Shown piece after piece: positions 18,253 to 26,771 of a DNA stretch of 59,968 bases. The position numbers and the translations under genes were made by a program. The DNA is from Terrisporobacter othiniensis (GTDB lineage: Bacteria; Bacillota; Clostridia; Peptostreptococcales; Peptostreptococcaceae), in contig NZ_JWHR01000113.1 in NCBI RefSeq assembly GCF_000808015.1, forward strand, positions 1-59,968, given 5' to 3'. The notes beneath the pieces are model-generated. The model was not told where the DNA came from. It saw nothing but the letters and a program-made list of their open reading frames with translations, and did no database searches. The first letter of the stretch is position 1. Each line of letters starts with the position of its first letter.

Positions 18253-18441
18253 ATGAAATTAGGAGATGTTTTTGTTTTTGGTGTTGATTTAGTATTATTT
18301 ACATATTTTACTCAAATAGCACTAAATACCACAAGTATGACAATTAGAATAGCGGCATGTTTTGCTATGACAGCTGAAATATTCTTTATGAGACAACATT
18401 TAAAAATGATGAAGATAATTTCCAATAGAAGAGAAGATTAA
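18253..18441 (+). CDS. Small membrane protein, function unknown
   Basis: This 62-residue protein has two hydrophobic stretches (VFVFGVDLVLFTYF and IRIAACFAMTAEIFFM) and a basic C-terminal tail (MKIISNRRED). It follows mrp by 21 bases with AAGGAG as ribosome site and is closed by a strong terminator, so it is a real gene of the mrp operon. I do not recognise a family. Confidence 0.7.
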   Translation: MKLGDVFVFGVDLVLFTYFTQIALNTTSMTIRIAACFAMTAEIFFMRQHLKMMKIISNRRED

Positions 18442-18482
18442 AAAATACACAGTTCAATATATTGAACTGTGTATTTTTTTTT
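18441..18482 (+). terminator. Terminator after the mrp operon
   Basis: A long near-perfect palindrome built on CAGTTCAATATATTGAACTG is flanked by an A-run and a nine-base T-run. It is a strong intrinsic terminator. Confidence 0.9.
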
Positions 18483-18499
18483 AGATTGATTAAAATCTA

Positions 18500-18533
18500 T
18501 TGACATTCCAGTTAATGGAATGTTTATTATAAT
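18500..18533 (+). promoter_or_regulatory. Promoter region with operator-like inverted repeat
   Basis: TTGACA (18500-18505) is followed by a perfect 8-bp inverted repeat, ACATTCCA-N5-TGGAATGT (18503-18523), and then AT-rich -10 candidates (TATTAT at 18525 or TATAAT at 18528). The repeat fills the spacer, as expected for a repressor or spacer-type activator site controlling the aminotransferase-ior genes. Confidence 0.6.
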
Positions 18534-18584
18534 ATTAGGAAGTACTGTGAGTATAAAAATAGTAAAATAAATGGGGGGAAAAAT

Positions 18585-19850
18585 ATGAGATTAAGTATGG
18601 TTGCAGATCATGCAAGATGGCCGAGGGAAAACGATATTATATTTAACTTGTCTGAAAGAGCTCAAAATGCAGAAAAAGAGATAGGTAAAGAAAATGTTGT
18701 TAATGCTACTATTGGTGCCTTAATGGATGATGAAGGAAAGTTAATAACTATGAGTAGTGTTTTTGAACAATTAAAATCATTGCCAAATAATGAAATATCT
18801 GCTTATGCTTCTATAGCAGGACAAGATGACTATAAAGAAGCTGTAAAAAAAGTTTGCTTTCAAGGAAATAATCCAGATGGATATGTAAGAGTTGTAGCTT
18901 CTCCTGGTGGAAGTGGTGCTATTAAGTTAGCAATGTGGAACTATACTAATCCAAATGATGTGATTCTAACTTCAGACTGGTATTGGAGTCCTTACGGAAT
19001 TATAGGAGAAGAAGCCGGTAGAGGAGTTTCAAATTATAAGTTATTTAATGATGAAGGAAAATTTAATATGGAATCCTTTAAATCTAAATTTAAAGAAATT
19101 ATAGATAAACAAGGAAACATATTTACAATAATTAATACTCCTGGTCATAATCCAACGGGTTATAGCGTGTCAGATGATGAGTGGGATGAAATATTAGACT
19201 TTGCAAAAGAAGTTGCAAAGGATGAAAGTAAAAAAATAGTTTTATTTATAGATGTTGCTTATATAGATTTTGTGAAAGATGATGTAGCAAGTAGAAAATT
19301 CTTTAAAAAATTTGGTAACTTACCAGAAAATATACTTACAATAGTTGGATTTAGTATGTCAAAAGGATTTACTGCCTATGGAATGAGAATGGGGGCAGCT
19401 ATAGGAATATCTTCAAGTGAAGATATAGCAGAAGAATTCTACTATTCATTAATGCATTCTTGCAGAGCAAACTGGTCTAATTGTAATAGAGGGGCTATGT
19501 CTATTCTTTCTCATTTAATTGCAGATGAGAAAAAATATTCAGAATATAAAATAGAGAAAAATCAATATAAAGATATGCTTGTGAAAAGAGCAGAAGCTTT
19601 TGTACAAGGTGCAGAAGAAGTAAATCTTGAAATATTACCATACAGAGATGGATTCTTTGTAAGTATACCGTGCAATAATCCAAAGGAAATTTGCGAAGAG
19701 CTTACTAAAGAAAATCTTTATCTAGTTCCATTGAAGATGGGATTAAGGTTTGCTGTTTGTGCAGTATCGGAAGAAAAATGTAGGAAAGCACCAAAGGTTA
19801 TAAAAGAAGTTCTTGAAAAAACTAAATCATTAGACACAACTTTAGCATAA
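18585..19850 (+). CDS. Class I/II PLP aminotransferase (amino acid to 2-oxo acid)
   Basis: This 421-residue fold-type I aminotransferase has VVASPGGSGAIKLAMWNY, the tyrosine-rich substrate loop DWYWSPYG, the TPGHNPTGYS block and the PLP lysine in VGFSMSKGFTAYGMRMG. It resembles aromatic or aspartate-type enzymes. Directly downstream lie iorAB and acyl-phosphate genes. The likely job is to convert an aromatic or branched amino acid to the 2-oxo acid that IorAB oxidises. Substrate choice is inferred from the neighbours. The ATG follows ATGGGGGGAAA, and the gene has its own promoter region with an inverted repeat. Confidence 0.88.
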   Translation: MRLSMVADHARWPRENDIIFNLSERAQNAEKEIGKENVVNATIGALMDDEGKLITMSSVFEQLKSLPNNEISAYASIAGQDDYKEAVKKVCFQGNNPDGYVRVVASPGGSGAIKLAMWNYTNPNDVILTSDWYWSPYGIIGEEAGRGVSNYKLFNDEGKFNMESFKSKFKEIIDKQGNIFTIINTPGHNPTGYSVSDDEWDEILDFAKEVAKDESKKIVLFIDVAYIDFVKDDVASRKFFKKFGNLPENILTIVGFSMSKGFTAYGMRMGAAIGISSSEDIAEEFYYSLMHSCRANWSNCNRGAMSILSHLIADEKKYSEYKIEKNQYKDMLVKRAEAFVQGAEEVNLEILPYRDGFFVSIPCNNPKEICEELTKENLYLVPLKMGLRFAVCAVSEEKCRKAPKVIKEVLEKTKSLDTTLA

Positions 19851-19880
19851 AAAAACATAAAAATAAGGGGGACTATTAAC

Positions 19881-21665
19881 ATGAAGAAATTAATGACAGG
19901 TAACGAGGCAATAGCTCGTGGAGCCTATGAAGCTGGTGTAAAATATGCTTCAGCTTATCCAGGAACTCCAAGTACAGAAATATTAGAAAATATAGCTTTA
20001 TATAAGGATGATATTCTTGCAGAATGGGCTCCGAATGAGAAGGTAGCAGTTGAGGCAGCTGCAGGTGCCTCAATAGCAGGAGCGAGAACTGTAGCATCTA
20101 TGAAACATGTTGGTTTAAATGTGGCGGCAGATCCACTGTTCACAGTAGCATATACAGGTGTAACTGGAGGATTTATAATAATTACAGCAGATGAGCCAGG
20201 GCAACATTCATCACAAAATGAGCAAGACAATAGAAATTATGCTAGAGCAGCTAAAATTCCAATGTTTGAACCATCAACTAGCCAAGAAGCTAAAGATATG
20301 TTCAAGGAAGCATTTGAAATAAGTGAGAAATTTGATACGCCAGTTTTATATAGATTAACAACTAGACTATGTCATTCAAAGGGGATAGTTGAGTGTGAAG
20401 ATAGAAAAGAAGTTGGAATAAAAGAGTATGTAAAAGACGCACATAAATATGTTACAGTTCCTGCAAACTCAAGAGTATTAAGAGGGAAGGTAGAAGAAAG
20501 ACTTCACAATTTAGAAAAGTTTTCTAATGAAACTGATCTTAACTCTATTGAATTAAATGATACTAAAGTAGGAATTATTGCATCAGGAATGTGTATAAAT
20601 TTTGCAAAAGAAGTGTTTGGAAATGATGCATCTTATTTAAAACTAGGATTTACTTTCCCAATGCCAGATGAAAAAATAAAAGAGTTTGCATCTAAAGTAG
20701 AAAAAATATATGTTATAGAAGAAAATGATGAATTTATAGAAGAGCATGTTAAAGCTTTAGGCATAAATTGTCATGGTAAAGATGTATTTCCAGCATATGG
20801 AGAAATGACACCGGATGTTATAAGAAAAGCTATATATGGAAAAACATTTGATCACTTAGAAGCAAATGAAGAATTATTAGTTCCAAGACCACCAACATTC
20901 TGTGCAGGATGTCCACATAGAGGTTTATTCTATGAACTAGGGAAAAGAAAAGATGTAGTTATAACTGGAGATATAGGATGTTATACTCTAGGATTTGCAC
21001 CACCATATAATGCGATGGATTGTGTAGTTTGTATGGGTGCATCTTTGGGTTCAGGACATGGAGCACAACAAGTTTTCAACATGGTAGAAGGAAATAAGAA
21101 AAGAGTTGTAGGAGTGCTTGGAGATTCAACATTCTTCCATACAGGAATAAATGGGCTTTTAGATATTATTTATAACAATGGTAATGCAATATCAATAATA
21201 TTAGATAATAGAATTACTGGTATGACAGGACATCAAGAAAATCCAGGTTCTGGATTTAAATTACAAGGTGAGCCAACTAATGAAATAAGTATAGAAGAAG
21301 TAGTTAGAGCTTGTGGTGTGAAAAATTTAAGAGTAATAAATCCTAATGATTTAAAAGAAGTAAATGATACTCTTGATTGGGCATTTGCGAATGAAGAGGC
21401 ATCTGTAATCATTACAAGATGGCCATGTGCTCTTAAAAAATTCTCTAAAGAAGATATAGAAGAGTTTAATAAGCCATTTACAACAAAATGTGAAGTTGTA
21501 GAAGATTTATGTATAGGATGTAAAAAATGTACTAAGACAGGATGTCCAGCAATTTCATACAATAAAGAAACTAAAAAATCTAAAATAGATAGAAATCAAT
21601 GTTTAGGATGTGAAGTATGTGCACAAGTATGTCCTAAAGAAGCGATAGTAAAGGAGGTAAAATAA
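19881..21665 (+). CDS. iorA: Indolepyruvate:ferredoxin oxidoreductase, alpha subunit
   Basis: IorA is the thiamine-diphosphate subunit that oxidatively decarboxylates aryl pyruvates to aryl-acetyl-CoA and reduces ferredoxin. The N-terminal domain has AYPGTPSTEI. The TPP-binding region has CAGCPHRGLFYELG and GDIGCYTLG. The C-terminus has two 4Fe-4S motifs, CIGCKKCTKTGCP and CLGCEVCAQVCP (about residues 540-585). At 594 residues it has normal family length. It follows the aminotransferase by 30 bases and overlaps the ribosome site of iorB, so the two subunits are co-translated. Confidence 0.95.
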   Translation: MKKLMTGNEAIARGAYEAGVKYASAYPGTPSTEILENIALYKDDILAEWAPNEKVAVEAAAGASIAGARTVASMKHVGLNVAADPLFTVAYTGVTGGFIIITADEPGQHSSQNEQDNRNYARAAKIPMFEPSTSQEAKDMFKEAFEISEKFDTPVLYRLTTRLCHSKGIVECEDRKEVGIKEYVKDAHKYVTVPANSRVLRGKVEERLHNLEKFSNETDLNSIELNDTKVGIIASGMCINFAKEVFGNDASYLKLGFTFPMPDEKIKEFASKVEKIYVIEENDEFIEEHVKALGINCHGKDVFPAYGEMTPDVIRKAIYGKTFDHLEANEELLVPRPPTFCAGCPHRGLFYELGKRKDVVITGDIGCYTLGFAPPYNAMDCVVCMGASLGSGHGAQQVFNMVEGNKKRVVGVLGDSTFFHTGINGLLDIIYNNGNAISIILDNRITGMTGHQENPGSGFKLQGEPTNEISIEEVVRACGVKNLRVINPNDLKEVNDTLDWAFANEEASVIITRWPCALKKFSKEDIEEFNKPFTTKCEVVEDLCIGCKKCTKTGCPAISYNKETKKSKIDRNQCLGCEVCAQVCPKEAIVKEVK

Positions 21666-21666
21666 T

Positions 21667-22266
21667 ATGACTAAAAGTATTATGTTAGTAGGTGTAGGTG
21701 GTCAAGGGACTATACTTGCAAGTAAATTATTAACTATAGGATTAATGGAAGCTGGATACGATGTAAAGATGAGCGAAATACATGGTATGAGCCAAAGAGG
21801 TGGATCAGTTTCTTCTCAAGTAAGATATAGTGATGATAATGTTTATTCTCCTGTTATTGAAATTGGTGGAGCAGATATGATAGTTTCTTTTGAAAAAATG
21901 GAAGCTTTAAGATATTTAAAATATTTAAAACCAGAAGGAAAAGTAGTTGTAAATAATTATAGATTAAACTCAGTATCTACATTAGTAGGAAAATTTGAAT
22001 ACAAAGAAGAAGAAATAGATTTAGAATTAAAAAGATTAAATGCAAAAATTATAGATGCAGCAAAAAAAGCTGAAGAATTAGGAAATGCAAAAGTAATGAA
22101 TGTTATATTATTAGGTTCTTTAGTAAAATCAATGAAGTTAGAAAAAATTGACTGGGAAGATATAATCAGAAAAAATGTAAAAGAAAAGTTTGTTGATTTA
22201 AATATAAAAGCTTTCCGAATGGGAATGGAGCTAGTAGAATCTGAAGTAAGTAAAGCAGCTGTTTAA
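21667..22266 (+). CDS. iorB: Indolepyruvate:ferredoxin oxidoreductase, beta subunit
   Basis: IorB is the gamma-type domain partner of IorA. It is 199 residues and starts with SIMLVGVGGQGTILASKLL, followed by MSEIHGMSQRGGSVSSQVR, the hallmark block of this subunit. It starts one base after the iorA stop, behind AAAGGAGGT. The complex passes electrons to ferredoxin. The acyl-CoA made is then a substrate for the downstream phosphate acyltransferase and kinase. Confidence 0.95.
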   Translation: MTKSIMLVGVGGQGTILASKLLTIGLMEAGYDVKMSEIHGMSQRGGSVSSQVRYSDDNVYSPVIEIGGADMIVSFEKMEALRYLKYLKPEGKVVVNNYRLNSVSTLVGKFEYKEEEIDLELKRLNAKIIDAAKKAEELGNAKVMNVILLGSLVKSMKLEKIDWEDIIRKNVKEKFVDLNIKAFRMGMELVESEVSKAAV

Positions 22267-22285
22267 ATTTATTTAGCCATATAAA

Positions 22286-22326
22286 ATCAAAAGCTATTAT
22301 AAGTTTTTCTTATAATAGCTTTTGAT
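22286..22326 (+). other. 18-bp hairpin between iorB and buk
   Basis: A perfect 18-bp stem (22286-22303 with 22309-22326) has a 5-base T loop. No clean T-run follows the stem, so it may be a partial terminator or an mRNA processing or stability element that sets the ratio of iorAB to buk transcript. Confidence 0.7.
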
Positions 22327-22389
22327 ATCTATCTTGGTGAAAGGTTAAATTTTTAAAAATATAAAAAATTATAAAAAGGGGATAAAAAT

Positions 22390-23475
22390 ATGACTTATAG
22401 AGTTTTAGCCATAAATCCTGGCTCAACATCAACGAAATTTGCAGTATATGATGGAGAAAATCAAGTTTTTGCAAACACATTAAATCATTCAGTTGAAGAA
22501 TTATCAAAATTTAAGTCTATAATGGATCAATTTGAAATGAGAAAAAATGAGGTAGAAAAAGCTTTAAAAGAAAATAACATAGAATTAAAAAGTATAAATG
22601 CAGTAGTTGGAAGATGTGGAGGATTACCACCAGTCAAATCAGGTGCATATTTAATAAATGAGGAAATGATAGACAGATTAACTAATAGACCTACATTAGA
22701 TCATGCATCGAACTTGGGTGCTATAATTTCATATTCCATTGCCAATGAAATAGGTGTTAACTCTTATATATATGATCCAGTTTGTGTTGATGAAAGTGGC
22801 GATATAGCAAAAGTATCAGGACTTAATGGCTTGGATAGAGTTTGTTTAACTCATGCTTTAAATACTAGAGCAATGGCAATAAAATATGCCAAAATGAATC
22901 ATAAAAACTATAATGATTTAAATTTAATAGTTGCTCATTTAGGTGGAGGTATAAGTCTAAATGTTCATGAGAAAGGAAAGATGGTAGACTTTGTTTCTGA
23001 TGAAGAAGGACCATTTTCACCAGAAAGAGCAGGAAGACTGCCTGCAAAAATGTTAGTTGATTTATGTTACTCTGGTAAATATACTCATAAAGAAATGGTT
23101 AAAAATGTAAGAGGTAAAGGAGGCATAGTTTCATATTTAGATACTGTTGATGCTAGAGAGGTTGAAGAAAGAATAGCAAATGGTGATGAATATGCAAAAT
23201 TAATATATGATGCTCTAGCTTTACAAGTTGCAAAATCTATTGGTGAACTTGCTACAGTTGTTAATGGTGATGTGGATGCTATAATTATAACTGGTGGAAT
23301 TGCATACTCTAAATATATGAGCGAATCCATAGTTAAGAGAGTTAAGTTTATAGCACCAGTTGAAGTATTAGCTGGAGAAAATGAATTAGAAGCTTTAGCT
23401 TTTGGAGCTCTTAGAGTATTAGATGGCGAAGAAGAAGCTACAATATATAGGGAATCTGATATGGTGAAGGCTTAG
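22390..23475 (+). CDS. buk: Butyrate kinase family (acyl-phosphate to acid plus ATP)
   Basis: This 361-residue ASKHA-fold kinase has INPGSTSTKFAVYD at the N-terminus, the LTHALNTRAMA block, VAHLGGGISLNVH and IITGGIAYSKYM. The family converts butyryl-, branched-chain acyl- or other acyl-phosphates to the free acid with ATP formation. Its place next to iorAB suggests that an aryl- or branched-chain acyl-phosphate is the true substrate. That is inference, since the active site cannot be read for chain type. It follows iorB across a hairpin and starts behind AAAAAGGGG. Confidence 0.93.
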   Translation: MTYRVLAINPGSTSTKFAVYDGENQVFANTLNHSVEELSKFKSIMDQFEMRKNEVEKALKENNIELKSINAVVGRCGGLPPVKSGAYLINEEMIDRLTNRPTLDHASNLGAIISYSIANEIGVNSYIYDPVCVDESGDIAKVSGLNGLDRVCLTHALNTRAMAIKYAKMNHKNYNDLNLIVAHLGGGISLNVHEKGKMVDFVSDEEGPFSPERAGRLPAKMLVDLCYSGKYTHKEMVKNVRGKGGIVSYLDTVDAREVEERIANGDEYAKLIYDALALQVAKSIGELATVVNGDVDAIIITGGIAYSKYMSESIVKRVKFIAPVEVLAGENELEALAFGALRVLDGEEEATIYRESDMVKA

Positions 23476-23509
23476 AAAGAAAATTTTATAAGTGATTAAA
23501 TTAACACAA

Positions 23510-23561
23510 TTGGATATACTCCTCTAATTTTATATAATATAAATATAATTAAAATTAGGGG
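23510..23561 (+). promoter_or_regulatory. Promoter and inverted repeat of the MerR gene
   Basis: TTGGAT (23510-23515), a 17-bp spacer and TATAAT (23533-23538) form a good promoter. It overlaps an 11-bp inverted repeat, CCTCTAATTTT (23521) and AAAATTAGGGG (23551), with one G-T pair. The left arm lies upstream of the expected transcript start, so this is a DNA site and a likely autoregulatory operator. The right arm contains the ribosome site. Confidence 0.6.
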
Positions 23562-23570
23562 AGTTGTCAT

Positions 23571-24392
23571 ATGAAGGACTTTTTTACCATCGGAGAAATA
23601 TCTAAGCTGTTTGATATAAATAAAAAAACATTAAGATATTATGATGAAATAGATTTATTTAAACCTAGCTTTGTTAATAAAAACAACAAGTATAGATATT
23701 ACACATTAGATCAATTTCAATATTTGGAGACAATAAAGTATTTGAAAGAGTTAGGACTTTCTTTGGATAAAATAAAATATAATCTTAATAATGTGAATGC
23801 AGAAGATGTAATACATTCTTTAGAAGAACAAAATAATATTATTAATCAAAAAATAAGTGAATTACAGCTTATAAAACATAAAATTAATAATAAAATAATG
23901 CAAATTAAAGATTCTACAAGAGAAGACTTATTAGGAATTATTAGAGAACTAGATTATGATGAGAGGCAAGCTGTTAGGCTTAGACATAGTATTAAGACTG
24001 ATTATGATATTGAGCTTTCTCTTAGAAAATTGACTAAGATGTCTGAAAACAAAATATTTCTAACTTATGGAACTGTTGGAGTATCCATATCTAGAGAAGA
24101 TTTAATTAAGAGAGAATATGGAGAGTATAAATCTATATTTGTCATGATAGAAGAGGAAAAATACGATAAAAATTTAATTAAAATTTTTCCAAAAGGGACT
24201 TATGTTTGTATTAGATTTAATGGTATTCACAAAGATGCAGCACCATATTATGAGAAACTAATAGATTATATCAATAAGCAAGGGTATGAAATTTTAGATG
24301 ATTCATTGGAGATGGAGTTAACAGATCCAAGTTTATCTTTAACTGATAAAGAAGTAGTAATGGAGTTACAAATTTTAGTTGAAAAATCTTAA
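23571..24392 (+). CDS. MerR-family regulator with GyrI-like effector domain
   Basis: The N-terminal winged helix (FTIGEISKLFDINKKTLRYYDEIDLFKP) and RYYTLDQFQYLETIKYLKELG are standard MerR. A coiled-coil dimer helix follows, then a C-terminal effector domain of about 130 residues of the GyrI/BmrR type (about 140-270). That domain usually binds hydrophobic or cationic small molecules. The gene sits between buk and ptb, so it probably senses an acid, acyl compound or amino-acid derivative of this pathway and controls the cluster. It has its own promoter. Confidence 0.9.
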   Translation: MKDFFTIGEISKLFDINKKTLRYYDEIDLFKPSFVNKNNKYRYYTLDQFQYLETIKYLKELGLSLDKIKYNLNNVNAEDVIHSLEEQNNIINQKISELQLIKHKINNKIMQIKDSTREDLLGIIRELDYDERQAVRLRHSIKTDYDIELSLRKLTKMSENKIFLTYGTVGVSISREDLIKREYGEYKSIFVMIEEEKYDKNLIKIFPKGTYVCIRFNGIHKDAAPYYEKLIDYINKQGYEILDDSLEMELTDPSLSLTDKEVVMELQILVEKS

Positions 24393-24408
24393 ATAAAGGG
24401 GAATAATT

Positions 24409-25320
24409 ATGATAAATAAATTAGAGGATATATTACAACAATTAAAGGGCGACAAAAAAGTTATATTATCAGTGGCAGCAGCCCATGATGAAGAGGTTTT
24501 ATTGGCTATACAAAGTGCAGTAGAGAAGAATATAATAGTTCCTGTTTTAATTGGTGAAGAGAATAAAATAAGAGATATTAGTAAAGAAATTGGATTTAAT
24601 TTAGATGGAATTAAAATAATACAAAAAAATACAATAGAAGAATGCGCTGAAACTGCTGTAAAATTAGTTTCTTCAAAAGAAGCTGATTTTGTAATGAAGG
24701 GGTTACTGGACACATCAGTTATATTAAAAGCAGTTTTAAATAAAGAGTGGGGGCTTAGAACAGATAGTTTATTAAGTCATGTTATGGTTTATGAAATACC
24801 TACTTATGACAAGTTACTTGTAACAACAGATGGAGGTATGAACATATCACCTGATTATGAACAAAAAGTAAAAATATTAAAAAATGCAATAGAAGCAACA
24901 AAGCCTTTAGGTTTAGAAGAAATAAAGGTTGCTTGTTTAGCTGCAAAAGAAAAAGTAAATCCTAAGATGCAAGCTACAGTAGATGCAAGAGCTTTAGAAG
25001 AAGCTTGTGAAAAAGGTGCGTTTGGTGAAGGTGTAATTGTAGAAGGACCTTTAGCATTTGACTTAGCAGTATCAAAAGAAGCAGCAAGAATAAAAGGATT
25101 TGAAAGTAAGGTAGCTGGTGAAACAGACATAATGTTAATGCCAACTATAGAAGTAGGTAATGGAATAGGAAAAGCATTAACATATTTTGCAGGTGGAAAG
25201 TCTGCTGGAATAATAATGGGTGCAAAAGCTCCTATAGTTTTAGTTTCTAGAGCCGATAGTCATGAGTCAAAATTATATTCTATAGCGTATGGTGCCTTAA
25301 TAGCAGGCCACAATAAATAA
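24409..25320 (+). CDS. ptb: Phosphate butyryltransferase-type acyltransferase
   Basis: This 303-residue enzyme of the phosphate acetyl/butyryltransferase family has DEEVLLAIQSAVEKNIIVPVLIG at the N-terminus, then FVMKGLLDTSVILKAVLN and VEGPLAFDLAVS. It moves the acyl group from CoA to phosphate, feeding Buk. Starting 16 bases after the MerR stop behind AAAGGGGA, it continues the same operon. Together with IorAB and Buk it gives substrate-level ATP from oxidised amino acids. Confidence 0.93.
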   Translation: MINKLEDILQQLKGDKKVILSVAAAHDEEVLLAIQSAVEKNIIVPVLIGEENKIRDISKEIGFNLDGIKIIQKNTIEECAETAVKLVSSKEADFVMKGLLDTSVILKAVLNKEWGLRTDSLLSHVMVYEIPTYDKLLVTTDGGMNISPDYEQKVKILKNAIEATKPLGLEEIKVACLAAKEKVNPKMQATVDARALEEACEKGAFGEGVIVEGPLAFDLAVSKEAARIKGFESKVAGETDIMLMPTIEVGNGIGKALTYFAGGKSAGIIMGAKAPIVLVSRADSHESKLYSIAYGALIAGHNK

Positions 25321-25321
25321 T

Positions 25322-26527
25322 ATGAAGAAGTTAAATCGCTGGGTATATGCTATTGTAGGAACTATAGCCTTATTATTTGCAGGCCTTATATATGCTTGGA
25401 GTGTACTATCATCTCCCATTGCAGAAGAATTTGTAAACTGGTCTACAGCACAACTGTCTTTAACCTTTACTATAGGAATGACTATGTTTTGTTTAGGAGG
25501 ATTAGTTGGTGGATTATTGTCAAATAAAATTAATGTCAGAATTAATGTATGGACATCATCAATTTTATTTTTTATTGGATTTTATTTAGCATCAAAAACA
25601 ACTACATTGATGGGGCTTTATTTGGGTTTTGGAGTTTTAGGTGGATTTGCTTCTGGTTTGACATACAATGCTGTAATGAGTACTATGTCAAAATGGTTTC
25701 CAGATAAACAAGGCTTAATATCAGGAATACTATTAATGGGATTTGGACTGGGAAGTTTTATAATAGGTAAAGTTTATCAAGCTTATACTCCAACAGAAAT
25801 AGGTGGATGGAGAACATCCTTTATGATTTTGGGAGTTTTATTATTTATAGTTATAGGAATTGGAGGATTTTTCTTTGTAAAACCAGGAGAAGATTTTGTA
25901 CCTCCAGAGACTGTAAAGAAAAAGAGAATTATAGAGCGAGGTATGGATGTTAATGCGTTAGTTATGATAAAAAGACCAACTTTTTGGTTATTTTTCTTTT
26001 GGTCATTTTTATTAAATGGAGCAGCGCTTGCTTTAATATCACAGGCAAAAGGTGTTGCTATGGAGGTTGGTCCACACTTTGACTTAAGCACTATAGCAAC
26101 AGTAGTTGGATTGATTTCAATATTTAATGGTGTGGGACGTGTGGTTTATGGTGCTATGTTTGATAAAATAGGAAGACGAAAAACCATGTGGACAATTAAC
26201 ATAGTGTTTTTTGTATCAGCAGGAATATTAATACTTGCTTTTATAAACGATAACTTTTTATTAATGAGTTTTGGATTTATGTGCTGTGGATTTTCTTATG
26301 GAGGTATTCCAACGATAGGTTCAGCATTTATAAACACATTCTATGGTTCAACACATTATCCTGTCAATTTCTCTATAATTAACTTAAATCTAATTATTGC
26401 ATCTTTAGGAAGTACTATAGCAGGTGGATTATACGATAGTAGTGGATCATACTTTAGTACATTTATATTTATGATAGGTATTATAAGTATTGGTTTTATA
26501 TGTTTAATAGGTATAAAAAAGCCATAA
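25322..26527 (+). CDS. MFS transporter, OFA (oxalate/formate antiporter-like) family
   Basis: This 401-residue, 12-segment MFS protein has the OFA N-terminal pattern WVYAIVGTIALLFAGLIYAWSVL and later FNGVGRVVYGAMFDKIGRRK. The family exchanges small carboxylates. It starts one base after ptb, with no strong ribosome site of its own, which suggests translational coupling. By context it may export the acid end product or import a keto or hydroxy acid substrate. A strong terminator follows. Confidence 0.88.
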   Translation: MKKLNRWVYAIVGTIALLFAGLIYAWSVLSSPIAEEFVNWSTAQLSLTFTIGMTMFCLGGLVGGLLSNKINVRINVWTSSILFFIGFYLASKTTTLMGLYLGFGVLGGFASGLTYNAVMSTMSKWFPDKQGLISGILLMGFGLGSFIIGKVYQAYTPTEIGGWRTSFMILGVLLFIVIGIGGFFFVKPGEDFVPPETVKKKRIIERGMDVNALVMIKRPTFWLFFFWSFLLNGAALALISQAKGVAMEVGPHFDLSTIATVVGLISIFNGVGRVVYGAMFDKIGRRKTMWTINIVFFVSAGILILAFINDNFLLMSFGFMCCGFSYGGIPTIGSAFINTFYGSTHYPVNFSIINLNLIIASLGSTIAGGLYDSSGSYFSTFIFMIGIISIGFICLIGIKKP

Positions 26528-26544
26528 ATATTTAATATAAATGC

Positions 26545-26582
26545 AAAAAATTACTGGAATATAAGTTCCAGTAATTTTTTAA
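26545..26582 (+). terminator. Terminator after the ior-buk-ptb cluster
   Basis: A 15-bp stem (26545-26559 with 26566-26580) built on TTACTGGAA / TTCCAGTAA has a 6-base loop and a T-run. Confidence 0.92.
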
Positions 26583-26743
26583 TTGTAAGTAAATTATATG
26601 TTATCTGTTATGTGGATAACGTATAATTTCCAACTTTGTTATTTGAGCAACGGGCGAAGCCGTTGGCAATAGGAAGTAGAGCGCCCACGCAGAGGCTTAA
26701 AGTGTTTCGCCGACACGTCGCTCAAGCAAAGCGAATTTTTTAT
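26582..26743 (+). repeat. Interspersed modular repeat, copy 1 (long form)
   Basis: Copy 1 starts ATTGTAAG and has a palindromic module (AAATTATATGTTATC / GATAACGTATAATTT), then AACTTTGTTATTTGAGC. An unusually GC-rich part follows, with CAACGG-gcgaag-CCGTTG and further small hairpins, and the end is AAAGCGAATTTTTTAT. Related copies lie at 29264 and 42725. The GC-rich core stands out in this AT-rich genome. It lies between converging genes, just after a terminator. Confidence 0.9.
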
Positions 26744-26771
26744 GCTTATAAAGCTCTACATTTTAGATTAT

